A stretch of DNA of 64,000 nt from NCBI GenBank assembly GCA_036186865.1, contig AP025047.1:28108161-28172160 (forward strand). Direction: 5' to 3'. Within the stretch, counting starts at the first letter, position 1. Every line of letters begins with the position of its first letter. The position numbers were made by a program, and so were the translations under genes. Of this stretch, positions 32,666-44,329 are shown piece after piece. Under the pieces are notes generated by a model, which did not search any database, had not been told where the DNA came from, and saw nothing but the letters and a program-made list of their open reading frames with translations. This stretch comes from Eustoma russellianum (taxonomy: Eukaryota > Streptophyta > Magnoliopsida > Gentianales > Gentianaceae).

Positions 32666-33714
32666 CTATCACAACGTCGGTGCTCTCCTGCACTTCAGCG
32701 TCGGTCATGACATGTACTCTCGCCTTGGGCTTGGGCCTACCCCTTTGCTGCTGCGATGGCCCTGCTTCTCCCTGTGGCTTTTGCTTCCACTCAGGGCAAT
32801 CCTTGATCCTGTGGCGCCTCTTGCCACACTTAAAACACGCACCCGTTTTCTTCCAACATTCCCCTATATGATTCTTCTGGCAATGGGCACCTGTCGCCTG
32901 TCGATCCGGCTGACCCTGCTACAGTGCCCTCTGAAACGGTCCTGCCTGGCCTTTTTGGGGAATTTTGACCCAACGTCCAGGTCTACCTCCACTTCTATCA
33001 TCCCTCGGCCTCTTGCTGGTATCATCACGAGCCTCTCTAGGCTGTGACCTGCGCATATCACTTTCTACGTGATAGCAGGCATCCAACATTTCCTCGAAAG
33101 TTTTCAGACTAGACCCTGCTATAGCCGTCCAAATGCGGGGATTCAAACCTTGCTCAAACTTGAGCATCTTTATTCTGTTGTTTTACAACACCATGGGCGT
33201 GAAATTTCTCAAGGCGTGGAACATGTCAGCATAATCCAAAATGGATATCCTGTCCTGCTCCAGCTTATCAAACTGCCTCATCTTCTCCAGAATGGCAGTT
33301 TCAGGCACGTAGTAATCCTTGTAGGCCTCAAAAAATTGTCTCCACAAGATAGGAGGGGTCATTTTCGGCAGAATACCATTCCACCAAGCATTTGCTCTGC
33401 CACTCAGTAAGGGCGTGGCCACATCGACCTTAAGTTCTTCAGGCACTTGTACCAGCCTGAAGCATTTCTCTACCTCATCCACCCAAAATTCTGCCACCTC
33501 TGGATCAGTGGTCCCCTCAAAGGTTGGGGCATGCATCTTTTGTATCTCTCCAATGTAATTTCTTATGCCATGTTGAGGCGGTGGTGGAGGAGGAGGTTGT
33601 TGCTGCTGTTGCGCCACACTTTGCGCAATCACCATTATGGCGTCCATTAGAGCTTGAGGCATTACCATTTGTGGTGGCTGTGGGTTCTCATTTCCGTTGC
33701 CACCGTTTCCAGAG
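32666..33714 (-). pseudogene. Copy B gag (start codon lost)
   Basis: Reads PPPPPPPQHGIRNYIGEIQK, APTFEGTTDPEVAEFWVDEV, LDYADMFHALRNFTPMVL, a TAA stop (shared with A), then MLKFEQGLNPRIW, a TAG stop near 32922 (copy B only), and the intact zinc knuckle CFKCGKRRHRIKDC. The initiating MPPRRD of copy A is absent because a rearrangement replaces the sequence upstream of about 33714. Gag would form the particle and package RNA. Confidence 0.9.
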
Positions 33715-33715
33715 T

Positions 33716-33918
33716 TATCTCTTACGTCATTGATGATGTGTACTTGAGAGATGAAACGTCTTGTAGTCTTCTCAGTAAGCTACGACGGGTGCACCGGTTT
33801 GGATCTGCTGTCCGGGTCGGGACGCTATAGGTGGTATCAGAGACTAGGCTTCAGATCTACCTCGGAGACCTAGGTTATGTCATATAGAGTCTTAAGCTGT
33901 GATTTTGACCTTAAGATG
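33716..33918 (+). other. Inverted ~203-bp block carrying the PBS and LTR end, copy B
   Basis: Relative to copy A, the segment from the leader (CTTAAGATG end) through the PBS (TGGTATCAGAG, now on the plus strand at 33832-33842) to about 95 bp inside the LTR (TTACGTCATTGATG) is reversed. About 200 bp of leader plus the gag start are deleted. The left junction has CTTAT-type microhomology; the right has about 7 filler bases (TGAGTGA). Confidence 0.92.
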
Positions 33919-33925
33919 TGAGTGA

Positions 33926-36172
33926 CGGAGACACGTGCAACATAAAATATAAACCATCAAATCCGTACATCAAAACGTAGTAAGGTTACAAAAGATTGTG
34001 GTCGTAGCCAACTAAATCCTCAAGTGAACGTAAGAAAACTAAGATAATAAGAAACTGTCTAAACAATTCCCAATAAGAACTTTAAGCATCCCACTCAGCC
34101 CACTCGCCGCCGTCTTCTATGAAAATCATGTCATAGCTGGGCTCATTTGCAAAACAACGGTAGTACCCTTAGCGAAAACGCTAGAAAGTAACCCGCTTAT
34201 AAGACATACAGGATCAACACATGGCAAGACATGAGTAATCTCTATATCAAGGGGGTGATGGAGAACATGTCTTGTATAACTTCAAGAATATAGATTAATA
34301 GCATAGCAGAATAAGAACAATAATTCATAAGCATTCAACAGTTCGATAACAATCCAGTTACAAATCAATCATACCGTAACGACTCACGTGATGCATGACC
34401 TTTCAAGTATGCACTACACTACACAGTCACAAATGATTATGCTTCACTTTTCGAAAACAGTGCAATGCATGTCTTTATAACTTTATACCCTGTGATGGGC
34501 AACAACTTGTCTTTATACCCTGTGACGCATCACAGCTCAACTTTATACCCTGTAATGTTCCACAGCTTGTCTTTATACCCTGTGTCACATTACAGCTCAC
34601 TTTATACCCTGTGATGGTTACAGCTTGTCTTTATACCCTGTAACGCATTACAGCTCATTTCGCAAACTTTATACCCTGTGCTGAAGCACAGCTCTTATCA
34701 AAACATAATGCGAATGCAAGTGCCATGATGCAAGAATGCACGTTCACATGTCAATCAATCAATCAAAACTCGCCTCATTCACGTATTTCGGTGTAGCAAC
34801 TCAAGCAAGTCAATGTTACCTAAACTTTCATTCTTAGAACACAAGAAATGGAGTATTTGAACCCTATCAAAGCCTCAAGCATTCATTCTTAACCCCTTAG
34901 GTCATTCACGTTGAAGTCTGGTTCAAATATCCTACAAAGTACTCTCCGTTGATTCATCATCCTAAGTCGTGTTCCCGAGACTTATACTAACCTCAATCAG
35001 GTCCTAAGAAGTTCCTAAGGTCACCCAAAGGATCCCCTAGCTTCCCTCTTTCTTCCCTTAATTTCCCACAAAACAGATGGACGTCAGCCCCTGACATCCA
35101 TTGATCGACGTCCATCTGAGACACATCCATCTCTCAGTCCACCTACATTGATCGATTGATGTGACGTCGATCCCTCACATCGATCTATCGACGTCCATAA
35201 GAGAACATCGATCTCTCACTCATCCTACTTCGATCGATCCACGTACATCTGAAACACATCAGTCTCTCACATGACAGACATCGATCGATTGATGTACGTT
35301 AGCCTCTGACATCGATCGATCGATGTCATCGTTTTTCCAGAATTTTACTGCGTTTTCTGCAGAAATTGCAGATCCAAACCTCCAAATCAAACCCAACTGC
35401 CTTCCAACCATTCAAAGCCTATTTCACCCTATCAATCCACACTTAATTCACCAAATCAAAACCTTTCATATACACATCAAAGATTTAAGCCTAAAACTCA
35501 AATCATCCATCAAAAACGAACCCAAAATCCCCTCTTTTCACACTCCCTTCCCTTCAACCGCAATAGAAACAAGGTAGGGTTCAAGGGATTGAGATTTGCA
35601 GGATTCCACCGAATCACAACAACAACAAACAATATTCAACATATAGTGGCCAAATCTCAAAATCAAAAACACATAAAACACATATAGATTCATAGAAAGA
35701 AACTACTGCATGGTGATCCATTTTGATATAAAAAATAGGCCTTTTCACTTTCGTAAAACGTAAGAACTCATAAGTAGATTACTTGTCTTTGATTATCCGA
35801 AGAACAAACGAAGAACGGATCGAAAGTCTTCCCTAGGGTTGCAAGAGTGAAATCGCCTATGGGGAGGGAGAGATGAAAAGCGTCGGTTTCTTTTCTGAAA
35901 ATGAAGAGAAACTGACGTTCTGTCAGTTTTGATATGGGAAAGGGTGAAATTTGAGTTTCTAAATTATATCCTATTATCTAATTTATCTTCAATAACTAAA
36001 TTCTAATATTGAATTCTAAATTAATTTCTAATTAATTCTAATATTTAAACCCTCAATAAATACCAATTAATTATGATACTTAATTCTTAATTCATTATCA
36101 TTAATTGCTCTTAATCACATTTAATTTTCTTTTTATCCTTTAATTACTCTACGGAGGGTGCAGGGCATAACA
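33926..36172 (-). repeat. LTR3 (5' LTR of copy B), proximal end rearranged
   Basis: Ends GCAGGGCATAACA at 36172, followed by the GACGC target duplication. The first ~120 bp on the left are missing or inverted. It contains the hairpin array (34479-34692) and palindrome block (35085-35330). The predicted GC donor near 35770 reads ACAAGTAA. Confidence 0.93.
34479..34692. repeat. Hairpin minisatellite in LTR3
   Basis: Seven units. Unit 2 reads CTGTGACGCATCACAG and unit 7 CTGTGCTGAAGCACAG, each a 6-bp stem with a 4-nt loop. Confidence 0.92.
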
Positions 36173-36272
36173 GACGCCAAGAATAGTTGTTCGGTTTTGA
36201 GTTATTTTCTGAATAATATAAAGTGAGTTGTGCTTTATACGTGTTATGTTCTTTGAATCCGTTATTACTTCA
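36173..36272 (+). repeat. Right LTR of the TRIM-like element, right part
   Basis: Continues GACGCCAAGAATAGTTG as in the left LTR at about 18441 and ends TTACTTCA, followed by the CATAT target duplication. Confidence 0.92.
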
Positions 36273-36277
36273 CATAT

Positions 36278-36960
36278 ATATATAAGATATAACTTATATG
36301 TGTATTTATTCATTTTTAATCTTGTATGGTAGGCCGGTTATTTGAATCTTACCTACGTTTTTAAAAATAATAAATTTTACCCTTCGACTAGGACCCTGTT
36401 ATGTTTCATCTATGAAAAATATACGGCGACTTCCATCATATCCGTCAAATGGTCTAAGCATGACAAGCGAGTTTCTTTCTAGATTGAAACATGACAAATT
36501 TTCCGGAACTACAAGGTGATTATTCCAGAAGAAAATTAATTTCAAGAAAGAAATTCATACGAAAATATTTTTCTGAGAGAAAAGAAAGGTGGTGTATGAA
36601 TCTTTAGCCCATAAACAGCTGGATACCACCATAACTAGAAGGATATAGATTTGTGCACGGTATAATTTAGTGATCACACATATGCTATATAATGTAGTTT
36701 TATTTCTCGTCTCAGTGATCAGAGTTTGATCATTTATAGCTTTCAGTTATTTCAAATTAGAATGTCCATTTAACATATTTTCTTTCATTAGGATGCAAAT
36801 AAAACAAGATTAGAATTTTAACGTATTAAATCACATCCCTCAGTTTGTATGTGAATTATATCAATATTCTAGAAACTTCAGTACAACTTCGCTGAGTTCG
36901 CGCTTAAACGTGTATTCAAGTCTGGATAACTTTGTCACGTCTTGAATATATATAAACTCA
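36278..36960. other. No gene recognised
   Basis: AT-rich sequence continuing the microsatellite at first, then anonymous. Confidence 0.5.
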
Positions 36961-37590
36961 AGATGTATGCTTTTTGCTGACTATATTGTATTAGTCGCAG
37001 AGAGTAAACATACCTTGAGTATGAGGCTAGAACCGTGGAGAGGTGCTTTGGAGAGAAGAGATCTGATGATTAGTCGTTCTAATACCGAGTATCTACACTA
37101 TGACTTCTGCGGCGTAGCCGACGGTGAAAATAGTCAGCTCACCATCGAGGGTCAAGTGGTACCACATGTAAGTAAGTTCAAGTACCTAGGATCATTTGTA
37201 CAGCAAGATGTGGACATAAATAGTGATGTAGTACACCAAATTCAGGCAGGTTGGTGTAGGTGGAGGGTGGCATCGGGGGTGCTGTGTGACAAGAATTTTC
37301 AAACTAAATTAAAAGTAAAATTTTATAGGGTGACCATGGGGCCAACAATGTTATATGGAATAGCCTGCTGTACCATCAAGAGGACACAGTTGCAGAAGAT
37401 GAAAATGGGAGAAATGAGGATGCTGAGGTGGATGTATGAGCATACAAGGCTAGACCGGATCATAAATAAGGTATTTAGGAAACAACAAATAAGATAAGGA
37501 AGGGGAGACTGAGATGGTTTGACCATGTCAAGAGGAGACAGACAACAACGTCTGTCACAGCAGTTGAAAGCCTCATTTTAGAGGAAAATA
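36961..37590 (+). pseudogene. RTE-type LINE reverse transcriptase fragment
   Basis: The frame reads MLFADYIVLVAESKHTLSMR, YLHYDFCGVADGEN, SKFKYLGSFVQQDVDINSDV and then HQIQAGWCRWRVASGVLCD, MGPTMLYGIACCTIKRTQLQ, and MRMLRWMYEHTRLDRI. After one frameshift it continues LRWFDHVKRR. This is the C-terminal half of plant RTE-clade RT. The FADD box reads FADY, losing the second catalytic aspartate. The rest of the element is absent. The likely 3' end is near 37590. Confidence 0.88.
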
Positions 37591-37955
37591 GGAGTAAAGA
37601 CATGCCTTTATTATTGTGTCATCTATACATGTATATATAGAGACGGATGTATCACTGGAAGCAAACTCTCTATACTTTGGGATAGAGGTATTGTTTACAT
37701 GTCTCTTACCTTTTCCAGACTCTAGTGACGGTTTTTATTGTCGTCGGGATATACATGATATATGTTGTTGTATACATATACGTACAAATATATATACACA
37801 TGTTTGTATTTCTAGATAAACACATGTAGGCCGGAAGATAACCATAGAAGATACAGTTATGAAGCATTTTAGGAACCACGTGGCCTTTCGGCAGTCTTTG
37901 GTTTTGTTCCCTAGGTGGACCATGCTCAGGAGATATGTCCAATGATACGGACCCA
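37591..37955. other. No gene recognised
   Basis: Anonymous sequence with a short TA-rich patch at about 37750-37800. The overlapping frames at 37616-37942 show no domain. Confidence 0.5.
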
Positions 37956-38215
37956 TGTCAGCTTTCTTTAACTTCAAAATTTTTGACCCCAACCAGTAAG
38001 AGTTCCTGTCACACCCAGTCTGAAAGATAATGTAGGGAAGTAAATCAGGTACCCAACGGCCCGTTGGCAAGAGCTTGGTCATTTATACAGTAGTCTGCAT
38101 AAGAAGCCCCCAGCACTGCAGGCAAACCTACAGGCCAAGAACTCCCACACTATGCACTTGCTGGGAAGTGACTTTCTTGCCTTTGCCAAGAATTGAACCC
38201 CTGACATCCCTTTCG
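37956..38215 (-). repeat. SINE-like dispersed repeat, copy 2
   Basis: Minus-strand order: GGGGTTCAATTCTTGGC (B-box-like), CTGCAGTGCTGGGGGCTTC, GCAGACTACTGTATA, CGGGCCGTTGGGTACCTGA and GAACTCTTACTGGTTGGGG. It shares four blocks with 9838-10000. The A box is not clear, so SINE remains an inference. Confidence 0.5.
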
Positions 38216-39560
38216 AAAACGTCTCCCCCGAACAAAATTCCATACAAAAGGATGTTCAAAAGTTCAAAGTCCATTTACTTCACTTAAATATTATATATAC
38301 TCCGCCTTTCTTAAATAAAAATAAATAAATAAAAAGAAGAGTGTTATAAATAAGTGTTATACAATGTAATTTGAAATTTATCAACTTCTGTCTAAATCTT
38401 GTCAGTAGTTTATGTGCATCTAAGTATGTCTCTCTCTCTGTGTATATATACATACATATATATATATATATGTGTGTATATTATATTTATATAAATATAT
38501 TGAGGCCATGCTCATGCACACATAGATGCACAACGAAGAAACCGTAAAGAGCAAAGGAAAAAAAGAAAGAGATTAGGAGCATTTTAGGGCTTTTATGAAT
38601 TATATTCACCTAAGTGAAGCATGCACATGTTTTAGATCTGGTGGTTTAAATCTGTTTATATATTTATTCATATCATATATTTGTAATATAAATATATTTA
38701 TTTATAAATATATTCGTAAAGGATGTGTGGAATTCAAGTGAAGGTGAGTGGTGCAAAGCGTAATAAAGCTTCAATTTAACTTCGCTCACGTATTCAAGGT
38801 GCAAAGACGATGCTTCCATGGCATGATACGTTTTTATCATTTACATTTTAGTTAGTGGTCTGGTTTTTATAATGATAGTATAATTTTGCAACAATCTTAA
38901 TAGTGAATTGCGCCACTTATGCTATATTGTTGTACTACGTAAATCTTTTGGTTTCGAATTACTATTTTTATAATTTCACCTCTTTGCTATACAACATTAT
39001 ACTTACGTATTTTCCTGTTCTATATGCAGATAATTTTTTAACACTGCACATGTTGATAAGAAAAAAGTGTAGTTCCATTAAATAATCAAATTATAACTTT
39101 ATAATGCACATTTTGATAGGGAAAAAGGTAAGGTGGAAATAAAGTGTACACAACAAAGATTTGAAGTAAATTAATACAAATATTCCACTAAATCTGTACT
39201 AAGGATATGTAGGCTGCAAAGTGCAGTTTGGTGAAGAAGCCCTTTTTGTGTTACTGCAATATATAATCAGCATTAGAAAGCTGGTGGAATTATATAATCA
39301 TCGCCTTAATCCATTTAATTTGGATGCTAAACATCAGACTCAATTAGGAAGATCATATGGATCTTGAATCTTCTAAGCCACTACCTATTGTTTTATCTAA
39401 TTTTCTTTTTCATTAATGAATTCATCAGATTCACTAACCTGTTCAGATACATCGTTTAAAGCATCATTTATATATGCAAGTATGTCATTAACTGAAATTC
39501 CGATACCAAATAAACGATGTTGATAAATACAAAAACAAACTAGTGTAAAACTCTTAAATA
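38216..39560. other. No gene recognised; AT-rich with microsatellites
   Basis: Includes TA/TG repeats at about 38440-38485. The short frames at 38903-39085 and 39397-39621 have no domain and no convincing codon structure. Confidence 0.5.
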
Positions 39561-39562
39561 TT

Positions 39563-39800
39563 ACTCTTTCCGTCCAAACAAATGTTATACTAACTTCTAT
39601 TTTAGTTTTAGTTTGTCTCAAACATATTGCCTACTTTTCAAAAATAGTGATATATTAGTAGTTAAAGTTTCTATCATATCTTTTTTATTAATATTTACAT
39701 GATTTCTCTATTTTATCTCAATAAACCAAATAAGTGTAAAGTACGAATAAGTTAGAAAATAATAATATGTTAATAGTCATTTTTTATACTACTCTTTTTA
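39563..39800. mobile_element. Possible degenerate Stowaway-type MITE
   Basis: TACTCTTTCCGTCCAAACAA resembles the CTCCCTCCGTCC terminus of plant Stowaway elements after a TA. The following AT-rich sequence, with TTTGTCTCAAACATATTG and polyT/polyA symmetry, fits. A matching right terminus is not clear, so this is tentative. Confidence 0.35.
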
Positions 39801-40072
39801 TTAGCGGTTAGTATATGATTTATCTAGTTTATGTTCATTAACTAAATGAAGGCATAATATGATTGGTGACCAAAATAGTGTCATTTTTTTAATGGAATCA
39901 AATTAAGACATTATTTTTGATATGGATATGGTATTTGTGAAAATGTTTCAAAAATTATTTTATGAGATCTCAGATGCCAGCATCCACCGCCACTCCCCCA
40001 CGTATAGAATCTTAACATAGAAATATTCTCTTCCTGAATTGTTTAGGAATCATTATTATGATTTGATTTCTA
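39801..40072. other. No gene recognised
   Basis: AT-rich flank of the copia G LTR. Confidence 0.5.
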
Positions 40073-40860
40073 TGTTGGAATACGAATTATTTTGATGAAG
40101 TTGAAATATGTTTTAAAAGAATTAAAAAGTATTTCATACTTTGGAATTAAAACAAAATGAGAAAAACACACTGTGAGACATAGATCTCCCACATGGATTA
40201 ATCGATGTGTACATCAGTCTCTCAAGAAGTGACATCGATCGATCTATGTTAGGATTCTTCAAGGTTGGAATCTTACTTTTCAACATCGATATTTCAGTTT
40301 GGGACACATCAATCGATCGATGTGACATCAGTCTCTAAAGTTAGAGACATCGATCGATCGATGCGATTAAGGTTCAAAGTTGAAACCTTACGCTAAGACA
40401 TCGATCTCTCAGTAATGAGACATCGACCTATCGATGTATACATCAGTCTCTCAAAGAAGACACATCGATCGATCGATGTATGTAAGGTGCAAAATTGAAG
40501 CCTTACTAGAAGATATCGATCTCTCAATAATGAGACATCGATCGATCGATGTATGTAACGTACAAAACTGAAACCTTACTGGAAGACATCGATCTATCAA
40601 TAATGAGACATCGATCGATCGATGTATGAAAGGTGCAAAACTGAAACCTTACGGGAAGGCATCGATCTCTCAACATAGAGACATCGATTGGTCAATGTCA
40701 TCCTGGATTCAAATTTTATGACCATTGGAACAAAATCCAAGGGAGAGTTAAAGTGCTTTCTCTCTCCAATCTTGTTCAAATTTCTTATGGACTTTTCCCT
40801 GGTATAAATCATGATTCCTTGACTATTGTATGCATGTCTAATATTTTCTAGGGTGGATTT
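40073..40860 (+). mobile_element. Copia G 5' LTR, left part
   Basis: Starts TGTTGGAATACG and runs to the target site GATTT (40856-40860) of element C. The LTR continues at 56674 and ends at 57443 (ACTCTACA), giving about 1.56 kb. Much of this part is the CGATCGAT palindrome array. Confidence 0.75.
40170..40700. repeat. CGATCGAT palindrome array in the copia G LTR
   Basis: ACATCGATCGATCGATGT and variants occur at intervals of about 73-75 bp in the later units, each followed by TATGTAAGGTGCAAAA-type spacer and AAACCTTAC, and interleaved with ACATCGATCTCTCA and ACATCAGTCTCTCA. The motif set equals that in the A/B chromovirus LTRs, although the surrounding sequences do not match. Confidence 0.9.
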
Positions 40861-43800
40861 TGTAGCGTCCCGCCCGAAACCAGAGTTCCGGCTCAGTGCA
40901 CCCGCCATACTCTACTCCATAGAGTACAAGGCGTTGATACCATACATGTGCATGTCAACATGAATTGTAATCGATATAGCGGAAGCATCTTAAAATAAGC
41001 TCACGACATGCATAATATTATTACAAACCGTTCAAATCCACACATCCACAAATACAGCTTCTCACGATAATTTTATTACATCACAATAAATAAAGCTCAC
41101 ACACAACAGGTACATAGCTTCAGCCTACATCTTTGCTCACGGATACTCTATCTGGGGTTCCTCCTCAATGAACATGGCATCAGGGTCCCTGTTCTATGAA
41201 ATGTTAAGAGGCAAGTATGAGCGATAACCACCATCTTTTAATCGCTCAGCAAGTATTCTTTATAGATACTTCATGTGGATCATACATGGGGAAACAAGTA
41301 GTAATATAGTAACAATATATATAATTACATCTTCATTTACAAATGACAGCATTATATATAAGGAATAAACAGAACATAAGATTTTGCATCATAACTTATG
41401 GGTCATATCATTCTTCCTCAGCATATCCTTAGCCTACCTTCCATGCTTGAACACTAATCTATCTTATACTAAGGTCATAACTTACAATCATCACCTCTAT
41501 GAACGTAATCTTCCTTAATCATCTTCAGGCATCATGATTGTACAAATATACTAATCATCACCTAAGGGCATGATCATGACATGATGCATAAAACGTGACT
41601 TTTCATAAAATGGCTTTTCGTAAACATGGCTTTTCATAAACATGAAATTTCATAAATTGACATGATTTTCATAACTTGTGTAAAATGACATATTCATAAC
41701 TTGCATAACATGACATTTTCATAACATGAAGACATAACATTTTCATCATTGGCTATAGCACTTTTCATAAGAATAATAACACACGACATACCGATCGATT
41801 TCCCATGTAGTACATATACGACATAAAACATATGTACATGTACTAACGGTGACGCGCTATGACGGAGATCCTGTGTCCCAGACCCGGTGTTACACTCGGC
41901 CATATACGTAATCATATGCCCCTGAAATCTTTCACCCCGATACCGATGTCACGCCGGCGAACATAACATAGTCATAATCATGAACATAACATAACATATC
42001 GTGTGTCAATGAAATCGATCGTCTCGCGTTTATTATTCACATGCATATGAACTTTTAAAACATGATATGCGTAAAACAACTTTCAAACTTTATCTTCGTG
42101 CAGCATGAGACTTGTTCGTATGAGGTGTTATGGTAAACTACATCTTATAACATCACTTACTTATTTTCATCCTACATATCATAACTTAAAGGGATTCACA
42201 CTTTGACCATCAAAAGGCCATTCGGCCATGAGGCTAAAACAGCCCATTTTTCTTCATTTTTTTATCCAACACCACTTTCTTAATTTGTATTCTCCAATTA
42301 CAACTCATATTCCAACACTTAAGGAAATTGACTTTTAATTCCTAAATCCTTTAATTCTTCACATACAACTACCTACACTTATACCATACTTTATTCATTA
42401 TCACATAATTTACATATAAGTATCCATAGCATTTAACTCAAGAAACATTTTTGGTTTCTTAAATGGCCTTAGGCCGAATATATATGTAATATATATATGT
42501 ATATATTTCATGGTAATACACTTATATATGTGTGTATATATACTATATAAGGTATTTTATACTTTTATTACCTTAAGCCATGTATATATATATATGTATA
42601 ATTATATCCATATATACTTATTTAACATGTCACATCTCATTTTACAAAATACACTATAAGGCCGAAAGTTAGGCCATGTATTATACATATTTATATCTCA
42701 TTTTTCTTCCTTTTATGCATATGTTGTAAGTTGTAAGTTCTCATAAGTAACATATACATATTTCTTTCTTTTCTTTTACTAAATCTTAAAATTATAACAC
42801 TAGGAAAAATACATAATCATAAACATGATGAATAAGATAAAGAGTGTACTTCTTGAGCCAAATTCATCATCTAATACACATCTTAGAAATGGTTATGATG
42901 AAACTCAAATGAAGTACTAAAATAGGCCACTTGGCCGTGTATGGGTGATGTATATGTGAAGATGATCATCATCAAGCAACCATTTATACCATGTATATAA
43001 GTCATGCTTATGATGCATACATAAACATGTTAAAGCCATGATCTTGAAACATATGAACACTAAAATACATAAAAATACAAACATGATGATCATCATAAAA
43101 GAAAACATAATCAAACAACAAGAGTTGAATTCTTTGTACATCTTTCTTAAGGTTCTTCATTTCATATCATTGTTCAAAGTTTATTTGTATATATATATAT
43201 ATGTGTGTGTGTATAACCGTATATATCTCCATATATATATATACCTCACCGTATGTATATACATGTTTCAATTATATATATATATAGCCTTTTATAGGTA
43301 TGTATATTTGTATACTTATAACACTTACAATCATGGATCTTGCTTACTCTTAAGACAAAATTTGAGCATACTACATGATGAACCCATTTTTGATATAAAC
43401 ATAAGTATTGAATTTGAAATCCATGAAGGATCTAGGAAGAGTACTTGCCTTGGTTCACCTTTCTTACACTTAGAAGTTGTTTCCTTCACTTGGTTTGGAA
43501 GAGAGTTCTTCTTCCTTCCTCCTAGGTATACATGGTTTTTAGGGTTTAAAAGAACGGTTAGTGAGTAACTTATGAAACTAAGTATATAGAAGAATCAAAC
43601 TTAAACTTCATAAAGTTCTTACCTTGATTGCTTTTGATTCTAGATGCTACAACCTTCTTGAATCTTTCTTAGTTGATTGAGTGTTTATGATACTTGATTT
43701 GAGTGATGTTGGTATGAAGAAAGGAGAAGAAAATCTTCTCCTTGTTGGAATGGTAACTTTCGGCCAAGAGGGGGGCAAGGAGGGAGTTGGAGTGTTTTTG

Positions 43801-44329
43801 GGTTTTCTTGAAGATAGGATGAAATTGGTTGGTTGAAGATGTATTATTTGAGGGGTTAAAGAAGAAATAATTTTTCCTACTTTCTATGGGGGGTGGCCGG
43901 CCAAAGCATGGGAGGAAATGGGGTGGGAGACAAACTTTTGGCAAGTATGGGTTGAAGGGATGGGTTTTATGACAAGATTCTTAGGCATGCAATTTTTTTT
44001 ATGTAATTTAATAAATATCAAGACAAGTTGTCTTGCCTTTACTTTTTCCTTTTCTTTTCTCTTATTTTATGTGTGTGTATTTGTTTTCCTTTTATTTAAT
44101 GTAGTATAAAATTGTTGCATCATGTATTTCATTTGGATTTAATTTATCCTAATAGTTTAAGTTGTTACTAACTAATTTAATTGGGTTTTTATTGCATATA
44201 CTCAAATGGTTGTAATATATTTGCTAATGTATTTGGTAATATAAGTCTAGTTTTATGAATCGTACACCTACGAAATTATATTTACGGTATTGGAAGTTGT
44301 TACGACATAACGAATTCCCGGGTTGTAAC
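40861..44329 (-). repeat. Left (3') LTR of element C
   Basis: Plus-strand start TGTAGCGTCCCGCCCGAAAC. It includes a CATAAC/TTTTCATAA-rich stretch (41580-41770), TA microsatellites (42480-42600, 43186-43290) and the leader-exon signals near 43440-43625. The last LTR base lies after the hAT at 48161. Short frames in it (43038-43568, 43669-43944 and others) are not gene-like. Confidence 0.94.

Larger units (their letters stand above)
19329..36172 (-). mobile_element. Chromovirus tandem array: LTR1 - copy A - LTR2 - copy B - LTR3
   Basis: LTRs lie at 19329-21722, 26673-29074 and about 33926-36172 (plus a rearranged end to about 33716), all in one orientation, with two internal regions between them. 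Only the outer ends carry a target duplication, GACGC at 19324-19328 and 36173-36177; there is none at either side of LTR2. A and B share nonsense mutations (in gag, RT and integrase). This fits one insertion followed by unequal recombination between LTRs. Gag, protease, RT, RNase H, integrase and chromodomain, with ~2.4 kb LTRs, place the family among plant chromoviruses, probably the Tekay/Del group. Confidence 0.92.
18121..36272 (+). mobile_element. TRIM-like non-autonomous LTR element, split by the A/B chromovirus array
   Basis: The left LTR is 18121-18525, the internal region 18526-19035, and the right LTR 19036-19323 plus 36173-36272. CATAT flanks it at 18116-18120 and 36273-36277. Without the nested array the element is about 1.3 kb: two ~400-bp LTRs around ~510 bp. 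The LTRs start TGTTGGATAATT, end TTACTTCA, and are nearly identical by eye. There is no gag or pol, so it depends on proteins in trans. Small size and a tRNA-Met primer site fit the TRIM class, though the coding insert is unusual for it. Confidence 0.9.

Noticed and set aside
43038..43568. 176-codon plus-strand frame in the C LTR (and partial copy at 55531)
   Set aside because: Mostly translated TA microsatellite and LTR sequence, opposite to the element's transcription; its duplicate reflects the paired LTRs.
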